From Charina bottae (lineage: Eukaryota; Chordata; Lepidosauria; Squamata; Charinaidae): a DNA stretch of 64,000 bases. The stretch lies in assembly GCA_023362775.1 (NCBI GenBank), contig JALMGJ010000012.1:22402001-22466000 (forward strand), read 5' to 3'. Within the stretch, counting starts at the first letter, position 1, and each line of letters begins with the position of its first letter. Under the pieces are notes generated by a model. It had not been told where the DNA came from. It did not search any database and worked only from the letters and a program-made list of their open reading frames with translations. Shown one piece after another: positions 11,300 through 22,834 of this stretch. Position numbers and translations under genes: made by a program.

Positions 11300-12418
11300 C
11301 TTCCATGCAATATATGAAAATACCCTGGAATTTAATATTAAGAGGCAGCAGTCCTATGCACAGTGCAGACAGGTAGGTCTGTAGTCCTACATGCACTTAT
11401 GTGCAAATAAATCCCATCAACCCCAATGAGTGGGTCCTACCTACATAGAATCCAGCTGTAAATTCCAACAGAGTTACTCCTGACTAAATATTTAAATGAG
11501 AAGTTAGCCAAGCCAGAAAAGAAAACTTTTAAACTCTTCATTAGAAGGGGATAATTTTCCAAACTGGCTTTGCTCTCTCCCCTCCTTATCCCAGTTTGCC
11601 TTCTCCTGAATCCTCTGGAAGACTGCAAATAGACCACTATGAAGTTTGCTAATCTGGCTGATGTGCTGTTTCCACTGCAAATATTAGTCAAGATTTACGA
11701 GGGCTAATTCAAAATTCATACATGGGTTGCAAAGAACCTCCTGGGTTATTGGGTTTGTAAACTTCTGCACTGCTGAAGATCTCCACAGCTAATCCCTCTA
11801 TATGACATCTATTGTCACAGGGAGGAGAAATGGGGGCTTTGAGGATTTTGATGCTGTCACAGCAGTGAGATTTGGGGAGAGAGCAAATCCTAATCACCTT
11901 TTGAATAAAAAAAGAAGAGAAAAAAAAGAAATGCTCAAGTTTCTGGCAAGTCCTTGCAAGCCAAGATTTAAAAAGAAAGGAGAAGGCCATTAATAGACAT
12001 CGAACTATCTAACTGCATCTCTAATCTTTGTGTGCATTCTCTTCCTTCTATTCAGAGAAAAATGAAGATTTATCATCTGCCGTTTCATGGAAATATCTTT
12101 CTGGAAGTTGGTAGTTTGCTCCACTAGAGGGCAATCATTATGCCATCAATGCACAAAACTTTATTTTTAAGAAAGAGGGTAGGAACAGGATGGTGCCTCT
12201 CTAACTGTTTGATGGCAAAAGCTTCCAGCCTCTGCCCTCTCTCTCTGAAATGCATCTTGTTTCCTGACAAAATGCCATCAAGGAGCCACTATTCCTTCAG
12301 AAGGAGAAGGAAGGAAGCAAAGATGAGATTGGACTGAATCTTGCAAATTTAGAATACATCCATATATATGTGGCTAAAATTAATGGAATTTTAGACAGAA
12401 GAAGCATCCTTGAAAGTT
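11300..12418. other. Unique DNA, nothing recognised
   Basis: No gene or mobile element seen. A/G-rich words around 11910-11980 produce a Lys-rich open frame without other coding evidence. Confidence 0.5.
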
Positions 12419-12535
12419 TGTTTGTTTATTTATTTGTTTGTTTATTTATTTATTTATTTGTTTATTTATTTATTAATAATTCAATTTATATCACCGCCCC
12501 ATCTCCCCTGAAGGGGACTCTGGGCGGTTTTTGCT
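12419..12535 (-). mobile_element. L2-type LINE 3' tail
   Basis: Mixed TTTA/TTTG repeats are followed by the complement of the L2 3' UTR: 'aattcaatttatatcaccgc', 'ccatctcccctgaagg', 'gactctgggcggttttt'. It is severely 5'-truncated. Confidence 0.8.
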
Positions 12536-12539
12536 CAAC

Positions 12540-13290
12540 TTCTTCTTCTGCCATTTTTAACAAAGGTTTTAGTGCTGGTAAATGAAGGTGGCAATGGTGT
12601 TATTGTTGGACAGGACTATTACGCTTTTGAAAAAAGACTCCTGAGTGTGAGCCAAAGCCATTTTGAACATAAATCAAGATTTTCCACTTCACTGTTTCTG
12701 ACTGCATCCCTGTAGGATGCATTAGACGCCATTGTGTTTGATGTCCTTGAAGGGTCTGGGGTATTCACTAGATCAGCCCCCCCAAACAACATTACTTATT
12801 TAAAAAATAGGATACATGTTTGCATCAAATGGGCAAATTGAGAAATAATTACTATACTGTAAATAGAAATGCAATGCATTGTAATACAGTATATTGGAGA
12901 AGAGCGACCTTTGGTTTAGCCTGTAAGGGTGGAATTCAAAGAGAAGGGGAAGATTTAGTGTTTTGTTCTGAGGAGCTCCATAATAAATATTTTTTATAAT
13001 AAATGAAAACTGTAAAAAAAAATGCTTTGCAGCATGCTGGTGTCCTATTTTTTAAAAACATGCAGAAATAAGGGAGCCAGGGAGACCAAACGAAGGGTCC
13101 ACTTGCGCACTTCAAGGGAGAAAGCTGCCTGCTTCTAGAACCCAAGGAATTCTCTACAAAAGCAAGCTCCAGAGCCATCCTGAGAAGGAAGCTAAGATGC
13201 ACAGGGAAATTTGGTTTGGATGGACAGGAGACAGTAGCTGAGGTTCTCAAAGCTTTTTCTGCTAGGGAGAAAAAGGGAGAAACATCCTTT
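12540..13290. other. Unique DNA, nothing recognised
   Basis: No gene or repeat with support. An A-run at 13013-13021 is noted. Confidence 0.45.
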
Positions 13291-13304
13291 CTGCTGGGAT
13301 GGAA

Positions 13305-13440
13305 CTAGGGTCTGTGTCACCCGGGGCAAACATGGATTCTGTGCGCCCCCCCCATGGGTTATTTTGTCATTTTGGTGCACCCCCTAGCACGGCGCCCGGG
13401 GCACATGCCCCGCTTGCCCCCCCTAGTTGCGGCCCTGCCT
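13305..13440. repeat. GC-rich dispersed repeat candidate
   Basis: A C-rich segment (cgccccccccatggg, gcgcccggggcacatgcccc, ccccctagttgcggccctgc) stands out sharply from its AT-rich surroundings. It resembles the terminal region of a short DNA transposon, but I see no paired inverted end. Open frames on both strands here reflect composition only. Confidence 0.3.
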
Positions 13441-13444
13441 TTCT

Positions 13445-14435
13445 GAGGCAACCCTGCAGAGCAGGCCTCTGTTCTGCTTTCCTGGGGCAGATGAGCACCA
13501 GGGACGAGTGTTTATGGAGTTGAAACTGGTAAATAATGGTTTGTCTGAGCTCAGAGCTGACCCACAATCGGAGAGGAAGGCTTACAAGTTCAGCACCCAG
13601 GCTCTGAACCGTTACATCCCCACAGCTTTCGGCTGTAGGCTGCCTTTGGCTCTCTTTGGTTTTTAAACCCGATCATCTTAGGTCTTGATTGTAATCAGTT
13701 TCATCTTTCCGGAGCATTTTTGAAAACAGCAACCATGTCAGCAATTAAGGTTACGTTGTCCAGGCCAAAGTCCTGACAGATCAAAGCATTTTGCAAAGAA
13801 GCCACTCTGGAAGCAAATTTAATACAAGCTTTGCAAAGCCAGATCTGTTTCACAGAAGTACAACAGCTGACCCAGACCTCATTTCCATTGCAAATGAACT
13901 TGCTAAACAAGAGCTGTTACCCCAGTAACTGGGTCTGCATTATTTTTCCATACCACAGATACCAGATCATGGTGGGAGATGAAGCAATAACACGAATAAA
14001 CCTTCTCTTCACAACGATTCCCAGACATTCTCTTTTTCACAAAGACGCAACACATACACACAGTGTTCACGTGTCATGCTTACTCATCATTAAGTTTATT
14101 TTAATCGTGGGTGTTGAAAAAGCTGAAACCCCATATATCACTAAGCCACAAATCTTTCTTGATAAGCCACTAGGGCTGTGTTAACGCAACTTGCTGTCGA
14201 AACCAAACAAGCCACTTTATGACTTAATTATATGAACCCAGTTGAAGTTATCTAGCACTGATCTTAGCTTGTGTGAAACTAGTGACTGTGATTTGCAAAC
14301 TGTGATGTATGGCTATGCTAGGTGTGAACTAGGCTACTATGGCTGCTTCAACAAACCATGGTTTGGCACAATGTGTGAACCAAACAACTACATACACTGC
14401 AGTTCAACTACCATTATCTATAGAAGCGTCCAAGA
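13445..14435. other. Unique, repeat-poor DNA
   Basis: No transposon seen from about 13450 to 14430. The part 13640-14010 has a balanced, non-repetitive composition and could be a conserved noncoding element or a lost exon. No open frame with splice signals and a recognisable domain supports the latter. Confidence 0.45.
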
Positions 14436-14436
14436 A

Positions 14437-14521
14437 CAGGGTATCAAAAAAGTCCAGATGGTGGCTGCAACCACACAGTCAAAGCGCCATCCCAGTTTGA
14501 CTACCCCTGCAGACCCCCTTA
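14437..14521. mobile_element. Fragment of the 6254-type MITE
   Basis: 'aaaaaagtccagatggtggc' and 'gcgccatccca' repeat the internal words of the palindromic MITE at 6254-6419, with a terminal-like 'ccctgcagacccccttac'. Only part is alignable by eye. Confidence 0.4.
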
Positions 14522-14731
14522 CGTATCTAGCTATGTCTTTGATTTATTGAGAAAGACTTAGCATCTTCCTTCATTATGAAACTGAGCTTTTCTCCTGTGG
14601 TTCATGTTCATCTTCCTCTCTCTCTTTTATCATCCAGCTGCAACCCTGGCTTAACTGAATAACCTTGGCTGTTCTTGAATTCCCCTTTCTTGTTCTCTGA
14701 AACATTTGCAAACCTGTACTTGAAAAGGTGT

Positions 14732-15073
14732 GGGGCATGGTGGCTCAGCGGGTAAGACGCCAGGCTTGTCGATCAGAAGATCACAAGTTCAGAGGTTCGA
14801 ATCCCTAGTCCTGCATGATGGAGTGAGCTCCCGCACTCCGTCATGCACTCTTGCCAACCTAGCAATTCGAAAGCATGCAAATGCAAGTAGATAATAGGTA
14901 CCACTTTGTTGGGTAGGTAACAGCATTTCATGCGCGTCATGCCGGCCACATGACTGTGGAAGCATCTTCGGACAACGCTGGCTCTTCGGCTAACAAACGG
15001 AGATGAGCCCCGGCCCCTCGAGTCGGACACGACTGCACAACTGTGCGGGGGGAACCTTTACCTTTACCTTACC
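14732..15073 (+). mobile_element. Sauria-type SINE, full length
   Basis: A box (tggctcagcggg), B box (ggttcgaatcc), the body and the Bov-B-like core (agtcggacacgactg) are all present, followed by ACCTTT repeats. An 8-bp TSD TGAAAAGG lies at 14721-14728 and 15074-15081. It differs from the 6836 copy by a short A-box-distal substitution set and by 'cgtcatgcactcttgcc' in the middle. Confidence 0.92.
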
Positions 15074-15089
15074 TGAAAAGGCACTGGCT

Positions 15090-15790
15090 GAGGGCAGTCC
15101 CCCAAAACTGACCCAGAAGTTGCCATAGATTTGACCTTTGTAATGGGATAAACTGAGGAAATGATTAAGTACATGTGGAGCCCCCCGATTCATGCTGTCC
15201 AATTAATGTAATTTAAATTCCTAGTGGATCAAATTTCACTCTGTCCTGCCATTTTTTAGATTGCATCTGCCTTGGCAACACCTCAAAGACCAAATGACCT
15301 TCTCTCCTTAAATGTGGATCTACACCATGGTAGACAATCTTTTCTTTGCCTCACTTGTTCCACCAGCCACGTGAAGTCTAAAGGATGTCTTCTGGTGATG
15401 CTATGATGCCATTGGAAGGGTTAGGCCTTTTTTTAGCCTTTCTGGGTGGGAATGTATTTATTTATGCCTGTCAATTTACAATATAATAACATCAAATAAT
15501 ATATACACATTTGTAACAATAACATCCAGGGCAATGGGACCAATTCACTTCTGGGAGCAAGCCATTCCCATTTCCATCCTTAAAATAGCCCCTAGTCCTC
15601 CAAATACCCTGAAATCATTCCTCCAAAATTCAACAGCAAAACGGTTGAATTTTTTGGTAATACAGTTTGGACTTCAGGGTTTTTTTAGAAGTTTCTTAAA
15701 GAGGGAATGAGAACAAGTTTTGTCCCGAGGGCTTTCTGCTCCAATTCCCTTCTGCATTTTTTAAATAAAGTATTCAGGGGAAAAAAACTG
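15090..15790. other. Unique DNA, nothing recognised
   Basis: No gene or repeat supported. Confidence 0.45.
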
Positions 15791-15794
15791 TTGG

Positions 15795-15916
15795 AAGGCC
15801 TGAAAGACCAGGTTAGGGACAGATTGTCATGGGGAAAATCTATCTATGTGGTTGCTAAGAGTTGAAAATGACTTGATGACATATAATCAATCAATCAATC
15901 AACCAACCAACCAATG
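15795..15916 (+). mobile_element. RTE-type LINE 3' tail (non-Bov-B family)
   Basis: 'accaggttagggacagattg' followed by 'atggggaaaatctatctatg', 'gttgctaagagttgaaaatg' and 'acttgatgacatataatc' is shared with 51320-51465 (plus) and with the complement of 49966-50290. It ends in AATC repeats sliding into AACC. In the 49966 copy the upstream part still encodes RTE-like C-terminal words, which identifies the family. Confidence 0.7.
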
Positions 15917-15970
15917 CAGGAAAAAATCAGCCATTATGATGCTTAATTTTGGCAGCATGATCTCAGAGTG

Positions 15971-16200
15971 TTGTTGTTCAGTCATTCCATGGTGCCTGAC
16001 TCTTCATGACCAGATGAACATAATTTCAGCAAGACTATCTGTCCATACTTGCTTCGTTGAGTTCATTGAGTTCTCCCAAGCCCATGCTTGTGTTATCACT
16101 AAGAGTATCTAGCTACTTTGTCTCCTGTTGACCTTTTTTTTGAATGCCTTCTATTTTCCCAAGCCAGTCTTCTCCACTGACTCTTGCCTTCCCATTAAGT
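15971..16200 (-). mobile_element. Possible Bov-B/RTE-like tail, decayed
   Basis: 'ttgttgttcagtcattccatg' then 'gactcttcatgacc' resembles the complement of a Bov-B/RTE 3' end (gtcatgaagagtc...gactgaacaacaa). The rest cannot be matched by eye, so the right boundary is a guess. Confidence 0.35.
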
Positions 16201-16257
16201 GCCTTGATATGGGGTGCTGGAGGACCACATGTGGCCTACACACAGGACATGGATTGC

Positions 16258-16330
16258 ATGCTATTTATTATTTATGTATTTATTATTTGAATTTATATCA
16301 CCACCCATCTCCCCCAAACGGGGGAGATGC
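16258..16330 (-). mobile_element. L2-type LINE 3' tail
   Basis: TTTATTATTTATG repeats precede 'gaatttatatcaccacccat' and 'ctcccccaaacggggga', the complement of the L2 3' UTR hairpin. Confidence 0.65.
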
Positions 16331-16334
16331 TGTA

Positions 16335-17375
16335 ATCATGAAAACACTGAAATAAGGAGTGACCCTTAATATGCAAGTGGATGCTGTATAAAAATTGTAT
16401 TGTATCTTCTGTAGCTACACCTGGCTCTGTTATACTGTATGCAGGATATTTGGACATAGAGAGTTGTTCCTGAAAAATAACCCCTCCTCTGGATCCCTGA
16501 TGTAAACCTCTGATCCATGCCTGTACCAGGATCCGTCAATAGCCTTGCAAATCACGGTTAAGTTACCCAAGTCAGCATGATAGAAAATGGCTATGGCGTG
16601 AAGGATGATGTGTAACAAATAGCTTGTCACCATTACATCTGAGTGGATTAACTGAACTTTTATGCCAAACTGAAGGAAGGTTCTCTTCTGCTCACATAAT
16701 TTTTTTTCCAATTAAACTGTGTTTTAGGATTTGTCGTATTTTTAATTGCTGCAATTGTACAGTAGCCAACCAAACTTGCAGGAAATCAATGCCCCTAAAG
16801 AATTCAAGGACTCAATGAGCAATAATGACTGTGAAGGAGTGTAGATGAGCAAGAGAAAAAGGACTCTGCCCTCCATCGAAAAGGAAGTTGCTGACAGCAG
16901 CCTTAAACTAATTTAAACAGAGAATATTTGAGAATAATTCCAGAAGCACTTATGGCAGACAAAAAGCTGAATTGTTGTTAGCAGCTCTTTATGGCTCAGG
17001 CAAATTAGTATTTTTTTTAACTGTAAGGATAAATCCCACCTTTTTACATTTTCTTATTAGTAATTGTTGTGAAATGGGATGGGATTGCCAAAGTGTCTTT
17101 TTGCACCTGTTATTTGGTATTTCCAAGACCTTCTAACCATAATTTCTCCTAAGCTTGCTGGGCAATTTTCACTTTCTATTGACTTCAGAGCCAGTACAGT
17201 TTATAGGTTGCTGACATTTAATGGGAACCGCAAATTCTGTTCCAACATGTCAGAGTGTGGTCCTTATAAATTCAACTTTAATGAACTTGAGAGAAAAAAA
17301 TAGTTTGGGGAAAGACAACATAAGCTTAGGTGGACTCTAGCCCTCACAGGCATTTAGCTTACACATGTGAGAATT
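16335..17375. other. Unique DNA, nothing recognised
   Basis: No gene, RNA or mobile element is supported on either strand. Confidence 0.45.
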
Positions 17376-17381
17376 AAAGGG

Positions 17382-17406
17382 GTGTGTGTGTGTGTGTGTG
17401 TGTGTG
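17382..17406. repeat. (GT)n microsatellite
   Basis: Twelve uninterrupted GT units, a Z-DNA-prone dinucleotide tract. Confidence 0.95.
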
Positions 17407-17659
17407 AAAGCAGAAGTGCAGGTACAAGATCCACCCTCAACTTCCCTGCATGCTCAGCTCCTCTGTACGACTTCCATGTTGAACACTAAGATCTGCATGG
17501 AGATCCATGCATGTGCTCAGCTGAACATACAGTACATCAAGCCAGTTGAGCTCTGGATCACAGAAAGGTTAGAAATCATGTTCAACTGATCATACTCATA
17601 ACATCCCTGCAGTCTTGAGCCTTCAAGGACTTTAGAAGTCCATGAATGTCCAGAGATAT

Positions 17660-19175
17660 GTATTTATTTATTTATTCAATTTATATAGCCACCCATCTCA
17701 AACCAGTGACTCTGGGCGGCGAGCAATAATAAAAACAATAAAACAATAAAAACAGTACCAAAAATTAAATATAAGTACAAATACAGCCGAGAGATCTTAA
17801 AAGCCATTGGTGTTAGCACAGCCATGAAACGGGTCCCTTCGCACACTCGGGGCCCCAGGCCGAGGCACAAAGCCAGGTCTTCAAGGCCTTCTGAAAAGCC
17901 AAAAGGGTCAGGGCCATCCTAATCTCAGGAGGGAGGGTGTTCCAGAGGACAGGCACCACGGCAGAAAAGACACGTCTCCTGGTCCCCACCGGCCGACATT
18001 CCTTGGCAGACGGGACCCGGAGCATGCCCATCCTGCCAGACTGGATTGGACAGGTAGAAACAACTGGGAAAAGACGGTCCCTCAGGTAACCCGGTCCCAA
18101 GCCATGAAGGGCTTTAAAGCGTGTTCCAATAGTCCAAATGGGAGGTCACAAGGGCATGAGGACAAGCGGCACCTTGAATTGCACCTGGAAACACACCGGC
18201 AACCAATGCAGCTCCCGAAGCAGTGGTGTTGCATGTGCGGAGTAACCAACACTATTTACAACCTGGGCAGCTGCATTCTGCACCAGCTGAAGCTTCTGAA
18301 TGCTCTTCAAGGGCAGCACCATGTAGAGCGCATTCCAATAGTCCAAATGGGAGGTCACAAGGGCATGAGTGACAGTGAGTAGTGCCTCCCGGTCCAGGAA
18401 TGGGCGCAACTGACGCGCAACCCAAAGGTGTGCAAAGGCCCTCTTAGCCACGGCTACCAACTGCTGTTCCAGCAGGAGCTGTGAGTCCAGGAGGACTCCC
18501 AAATTGCGCACCCGGTCCGTCTGGGGCAGTGCCACCCCATCCAGGACCAAAGATGGAAAAACCTTGGTACTGGGAGGCCCAAACACCCAAAGCCACTCAG
18601 TCTTGCTTGGGTTGATCCAGAGCCCATTGCACCCCATCCAGACCCCTACAGCCTCCAGGCACTGAGATAGGACATCCACGGCATCACTCAGACAGCCTAG
18701 AGATGAGATATAAAGCTGGGTATCATCAGCATACTGATGATACCTCACCCCAAACCATCAGATCACCTCACCCAGCAGCCTCATGTAGATGTTAAATAAG
18801 AGGGGCAAGGAAACCAAGCCCTGTGGCACCCCACACAGTAGGGGCTGTGGACTGGACCTCTCCCCTCCTACCATCACCGACTGGAACTGACCCCGGAGGA
18901 AGGAGGAGAACCAGCACAGCACAGTGCCGCCCATCCCCAACTCCCAAAGCCGGTCCAGAAGGATACCATGATCGATGGTACTGAAGGCCGCCAAGAGGTC
19001 AAGAAGAGCAAGGGTGGTTGCACTGCCCCCATCCTGCTCCCACCAGAGGTCATCCAAGAGCGCGATCAATGCTGTCTCAGTCCCATATCCCGGCCTGAAT
19101 CCTGACTGAAAGGAGTCCAGATAATCCGCTTCATCCAGAGCCCTTTGAAGCTGCCATGTTGATGGTGGGGTTTCC
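17660..19175 (-). mobile_element. L2-type LINE, 5'-truncated, with coding remnants
   Basis: From the 3' end (17660) the minus strand reads: TTTA tail, 3' UTR (complement of tatagccacccatctcaaacc and gactctgggcgg), the ORF2 C-terminus, then the reverse transcriptase. Its 5' end is near 19175, within the palm region. Similar copies lie at 30394 and 41884, both also on the minus strand. A 37-base segment of the element is present twice inside it (18124-18160 and 18333-18369). Confidence 0.9.
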
Positions 19176-19177
19176 AT
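18146..19177 (-). pseudogene. L2 ORF2 reverse-transcriptase remnant
   Basis: The 5' frame (19177-18758) carries ADYLDSFQSGFRPGYGTE, the aspartate region ALLDLLAAFSTIDHGIL (the first catalytic Asp of the motif is replaced: AFS instead of AFD) and GVPQG. The second frame (18748-18146) begins MRYHQYADDTQLYIS with an intact YADD catalytic box and continues through RPFLDREALLTVTHALV and LQLVQNAAAQ to LRELHWLPV. The two are separated by a break near 18750. After about 18160 the protein frame is destroyed by the duplicated segment. It encodes target-primed reverse transcription machinery in intact relatives and is not functional here. Confidence 0.9.
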
Positions 19178-19282
19178 AAACTACCCTGATTGCAGAAGGC
19201 TAATAATGGAACAGTTATCTGGACATATAGGAGCAAGAAGAAAAGAAATGCCACCATGTGAAAATGAGATATCTTCCATTCA

Positions 19283-19460
19283 TTTATGAAGCTGCCTGGG
19301 TGACTTTGGGCCAGCCCCTATCTCACAGCTTAAACCATCTCACAGGTTTGTTGCAAGGATACCACAGGTAAGTAGAGTGACTGTATGTATGCTTCCCTGA
19401 TATGCTGAAGGCAAGGCAGAATATAAACTTACAGTAAATTTAAATAATAAATAAATATAA
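19283..19460 (+). mobile_element. Decayed CORE-SINE 3' half
   Basis: 'gggtgactttgggccagccc' then 'tctcacagcttaaaccatct', 'cacaggtttgttgcaaggat' and 'aaggcaaggcagaatataaa' matches the core and tail of the SINE seen on the minus strand at 44038. The tRNA head is missing. Confidence 0.55.
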
Positions 19461-19464
19461 AAAC

Positions 19465-20785
19465 AGTTCTGAAATTACTGGATTCTGTATGAACTTGATC
19501 TGTGATCCCCATACCAGGCTCCCAGAAATGAATATTTCAGAAGCCTTTCTGTATCAGTTCTCAGAAGCATTTCTTTTTGTCTTCACTCTTGTTATGGGAG
19601 AAAAGGAAAGTCACAAGTTCCGTATCTGATATAGTCCACCTAGGGCTCAATTAAATTGTGAGTAAAAGACAAACCATTTTAAAGTTAGACAGATTTAGTA
19701 GGGTCACTCGAGTGTCCACAGCACGTCATGATTTCATCAAGATAGTGAAATATGCATCATGATGTTTCAAAGCAAGCTTGTCCCTTACAGATTGCAATCA
19801 ACATTGCAACACAAGTACAGAAGAGGTGGAGTTTGCATTGTGATGTCACAATGCTCGTTTCAACCTTTAACCCCCTTGCCCTTCCGTTAGGCCCCCATTG
19901 GCCCACTAGCTGCAAGGAATCACAGAAGGCTATTGACAGAGATGTATGTGAATCATGCCCCAATACCAGTTAATACAGAAGCTAAGAGGCCCATCACAAA
20001 ATGAGGGCACCCTGGGTAATTGTTGAAAGGCCATATTCCATAACCTGTCTATTCCAGGTGTAGGAAATTTAAGGTCCTTCAAATACTGCCAACCAACAAA
20101 TCTCAGTGGCCCAAACCAGCATGGCAGAACATAGTGAGGGAAGTTGGGAGCTGTCATTCAGCAACATCCATAGGTCTAATTCTCTTGTAGGGATATTTTG
20201 GATCATGGACATCACTGAAATGGGGCGATTTTAGCCCTTTCAGTTGATATAGAAAAGAAGATAAACAAATGCTCATGATAAAAAATTTCAGAAAGAAACA
20301 GAAGGGGTGTGATGGGGTGGGGGTTGAGGAAAGATGAGTTTCTACCTCAAGTGGTAGAGGTTGGGTGACCTTAAATACCCCAAAGTACAAAACAGACCTA
20401 AGTTCTGTTTTTAAACTTATGCAATCTTTACTTATTTAGATGCAGGTTGCATAGGAAATGAAATTAGAAATGCTTCATTTGGATTTTCATTCTCAAGTAC
20501 CAGACTGTCCTGAGCTCACATGAGGAATTATTGTAGTAAAACCGAAAGGAAGAAAAGAACAATGGAATAACAGAATTAGAAGAAAATAGAGAAGACTGAG
20601 GAGAAAAAGAAAGTAAGGTATGGGCTTGATTCAAAGTTTCATACAAGGATCTCAAAACTAAGCCCAGATAATCTTGAGTTAGAGTGAATGAAGAGCTCAC
20701 TCATAGACTGTATTTGAACAACACACTTAATCTAGTTACTGAATTACTCTATTTTCTGGTTTTCACAATATATCTGTCCATAAAC
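19465..20785. other. Mostly unique DNA
   Basis: No gene recognised. Around 20060-20160 'caaatctcagtggcc', 'agcatggc' and 'gttgggagctgtcattcagc' vaguely resemble a decayed palindromic MITE of the 20793 or 61221 kind, too eroded to call. Confidence 0.4.
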
Positions 20786-20792
20786 TAATCCA

Positions 20793-20922
20793 GTGTTTCT
20801 CAACCTTGGCAACCTTAAGATGTATGGACTTCAATTCCCAGAATTCCCCAGCCAGCCATGCTGGCTGGGGAATTCTGAGAGTTGAAGTCCACACATCTTA
20901 AAGTTGCCAAGGTTGAGAAACA
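20793..20922. mobile_element. Palindromic MITE, two ~60-base arms
   Basis: The left arm (gtttctcaaccttggcaac ... ggggaattctggg complement) and right arm (ctggctggggaattctgaga ... gccaaggttgagaaac) are inverted copies around the centre 'agccatgct' near 20857. This predicts a stable hairpin. A half copy is at 8887-8957. No coding capacity. Confidence 0.85.
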
Positions 20923-21212
20923 TCATCTCATCTCATTGGCGATCACTCGTAGCCAAGTAAGATTGTCTTCCAAAGGTAAAATTTTAACAGTGGATCCGTA
21001 AGTGGCTGTAAAGGCCAATTCTGGATCCGCACAACCTCCCACAGTGAGGGCATAGGTTTCCAGGTGGGAGACGGTCATGATGAGGGTTTGCCTGATGTGC
21101 ATTCCTTTTAGCTCTTTTCTCCCTTTCACCCTGTACTCGTGCTTCTTCAAAGTCCATAGCGCCATTAATAAAGGCTGACCTCCAATAGAAACGCTCATGA
21201 GTTAGGGCTTCA
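20922..21212 (-). mobile_element. 3' end of an RTE-like LINE with zinc-finger C-terminus
   Basis: On the minus strand this encodes the last ~75 residues of the same ORF2 as the long copy at 54840-58745: ALTHERFYWRSAFINGAMDF, then a basic stretch, then the C2H2 finger CPHCGRLCGSRIGLYSHLR-IHC and a stop (20984-20986). This copy keeps both zinc-binding histidines that the long copy has lost. The 3' UTR is short (aattttacctttggaagac ... gctacgagtgatcgcc) and ends in GATGA-type repeats that abut the MITE at 20922. Confidence 0.9.
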
Positions 21213-21548
21213 ATCAGGTTGGGTTTGTACAACACACTAAGATACCACATATCTTTACCATATTGGGTAAATGTAGCCACCATGTCTTTAACTGACCTAA
21301 TTAAGCATTTTTGCAACTACAACCCCTGCAGCATAGAATTTTAAAATTGGGAGTGATCTTGGAAATCATCAATCCATTCTCCTGCCTAATTGAGTACTGT
21401 AGTACTGCAACTTCTACTGAATTCCCTGCACAATGAAAGAAAATTTACCACTTTGTGAGCCTGTGAACCTTTCAAACAACCTTCATTATCAGGATGTCTT
21501 TTCCTACAGTTTAGCTGATATCTGCATCTTTGCCATTTCTTTGCAATT

Positions 21549-21624
21549 TTGGCTAACAGACGGAGATGAGCACCGGCCCCTAGAGTCAAATACGACTTTG
21601 CGGGGGAACCTTTACCTTTACTTT
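21549..21624 (+). mobile_element. Sauria SINE, 3' end only
   Basis: Begins inside the body (ttggctaacagacggagatg) and runs through a mutated Bov-B-like core (agagtcaaatacgacttt) to the ACCTTT tail. 'gcatctttgc' occurs on both sides (near 21521 and 21629) and may be an eroded TSD with filler. Confidence 0.8.
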
Positions 21625-21629
21625 TTGCA

Positions 21630-22540
21630 TCTTTGCAATGTCTTAATCTGAATTCCACCCAACAGGTTTGTTCTGCCTTCTACATAACGGGTCTTTGGAT
21701 GTCTGAAGGTAGCTAATCTCTCTATAACTTTCTTATCTCCATCTCTTCTCCAGGGCAGTTCATTCCACTGTTTTGCACAAAATTTACTGTCCTTGCTGTC
21801 AGTCTTTAACCTCTGAGAGGAAGGAGGCTACCAAATGATAGTGTATTGTTTACAATGTGCAAGATATGTTAAGGGAAGGGATTGGCACATTTCTCCTGGC
21901 TTTCTTTCCCTTCCCCCTCATTAATCTTCACCAGCCTATAGAAAACATCCACCATGCATTCTTCTTAACAAGGCCTAGGCTGGGGAAGTGGCATTCATGT
22001 TCAGCCATCTATCAAAACTAGTTGATAACTGAACTGGGAAAGAAGATGGAATAGAAGGAGATATAGTACTCAGCCCTTGCAAAGCCTTCAAGTTTCCAAT
22101 CTGGTGGATGAAGAGTCAGCTCCCCATTTTCCTTGCAATACTCCTAGCCTCTGAAGGTTCTTGGGTTGGGAGAAGTGGTGAGCGGGCTTATTAAGCTGAC
22201 ACACGCAGCAGGATTCTTGCACGGTATGCTGCTGTCTTGGGGTATCCTCTGACATATTTATCAACTAACAGCTGAAAGGCACAGAAGGAAGTCGCACAGT
22301 ATGGAGGGACTTTACGTTCTGCTGGACCACACAAACCACCCATTCCTATCAGCTGTACCCCCGTTCCATCATTAATTGGAAGTTAACACCTGAGATGTGC
22401 ACAAGTTGTGGGTGCAGAGTGTGGCAAGAGGAACATGTATCTCCCTGCCAATCTATCAGCTGTGTACTACTAACAGCTGATGGGGCAGGTATTCTGCAGT
22501 GCTGCGAGTCTCCCAGTCACCAAGCAACCAACCCACATGT
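21630..22540. other. Unique DNA, nothing recognised
   Basis: No gene or repeat supported on either strand. Confidence 0.45.
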
Positions 22541-22552
22541 CTATCAGCTATT

Positions 22553-22818
22553 GTTGTTGTTTATTCGTTCAGTCGCCTCCGACTCTTCGTGACTTCATGG
22601 ACCAGCCCACGCCAGAGCTTCCTGTCGGCCGTCACCATCCCCAGCTCCCCCATGGTTGAGTCTGTCACCTCCAGAATATCGTCCATCCATCTTGCCCTTG
22701 GTCGGCCCCTCTTCCTTTGGCCTTCCACTTTCCCTAGCATCAGCATCTTCTCCAGGGTATCCTGTCTTCTCATTATGTGGCCAAAGTACTTCAGGTTTGC
22801 CTTTAATATCATTCTCTC
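22553..22818 (-). mobile_element. 5'-truncated Bov-B LINE with TSD
   Basis: The minus strand encodes the Bov-B ORF2 C-terminus in one frame: MILKANLKYFGHIMRRQDTL, GKVEGQRKRGRPRARW, GLVHEVTKSRRRLNE-stop. It starts (TSD side) with the complement of an AAC repeat tail. The 12-bp TSD CTATCAGCTATT is present at 22541-22552 and 22819-22830, so the insertion is ~266 bases long and complete as inserted. It retains the RRQD residues missing at 10899. Confidence 0.95.
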
Positions 22819-22834
22819 CTATCAGCTATTAAGT

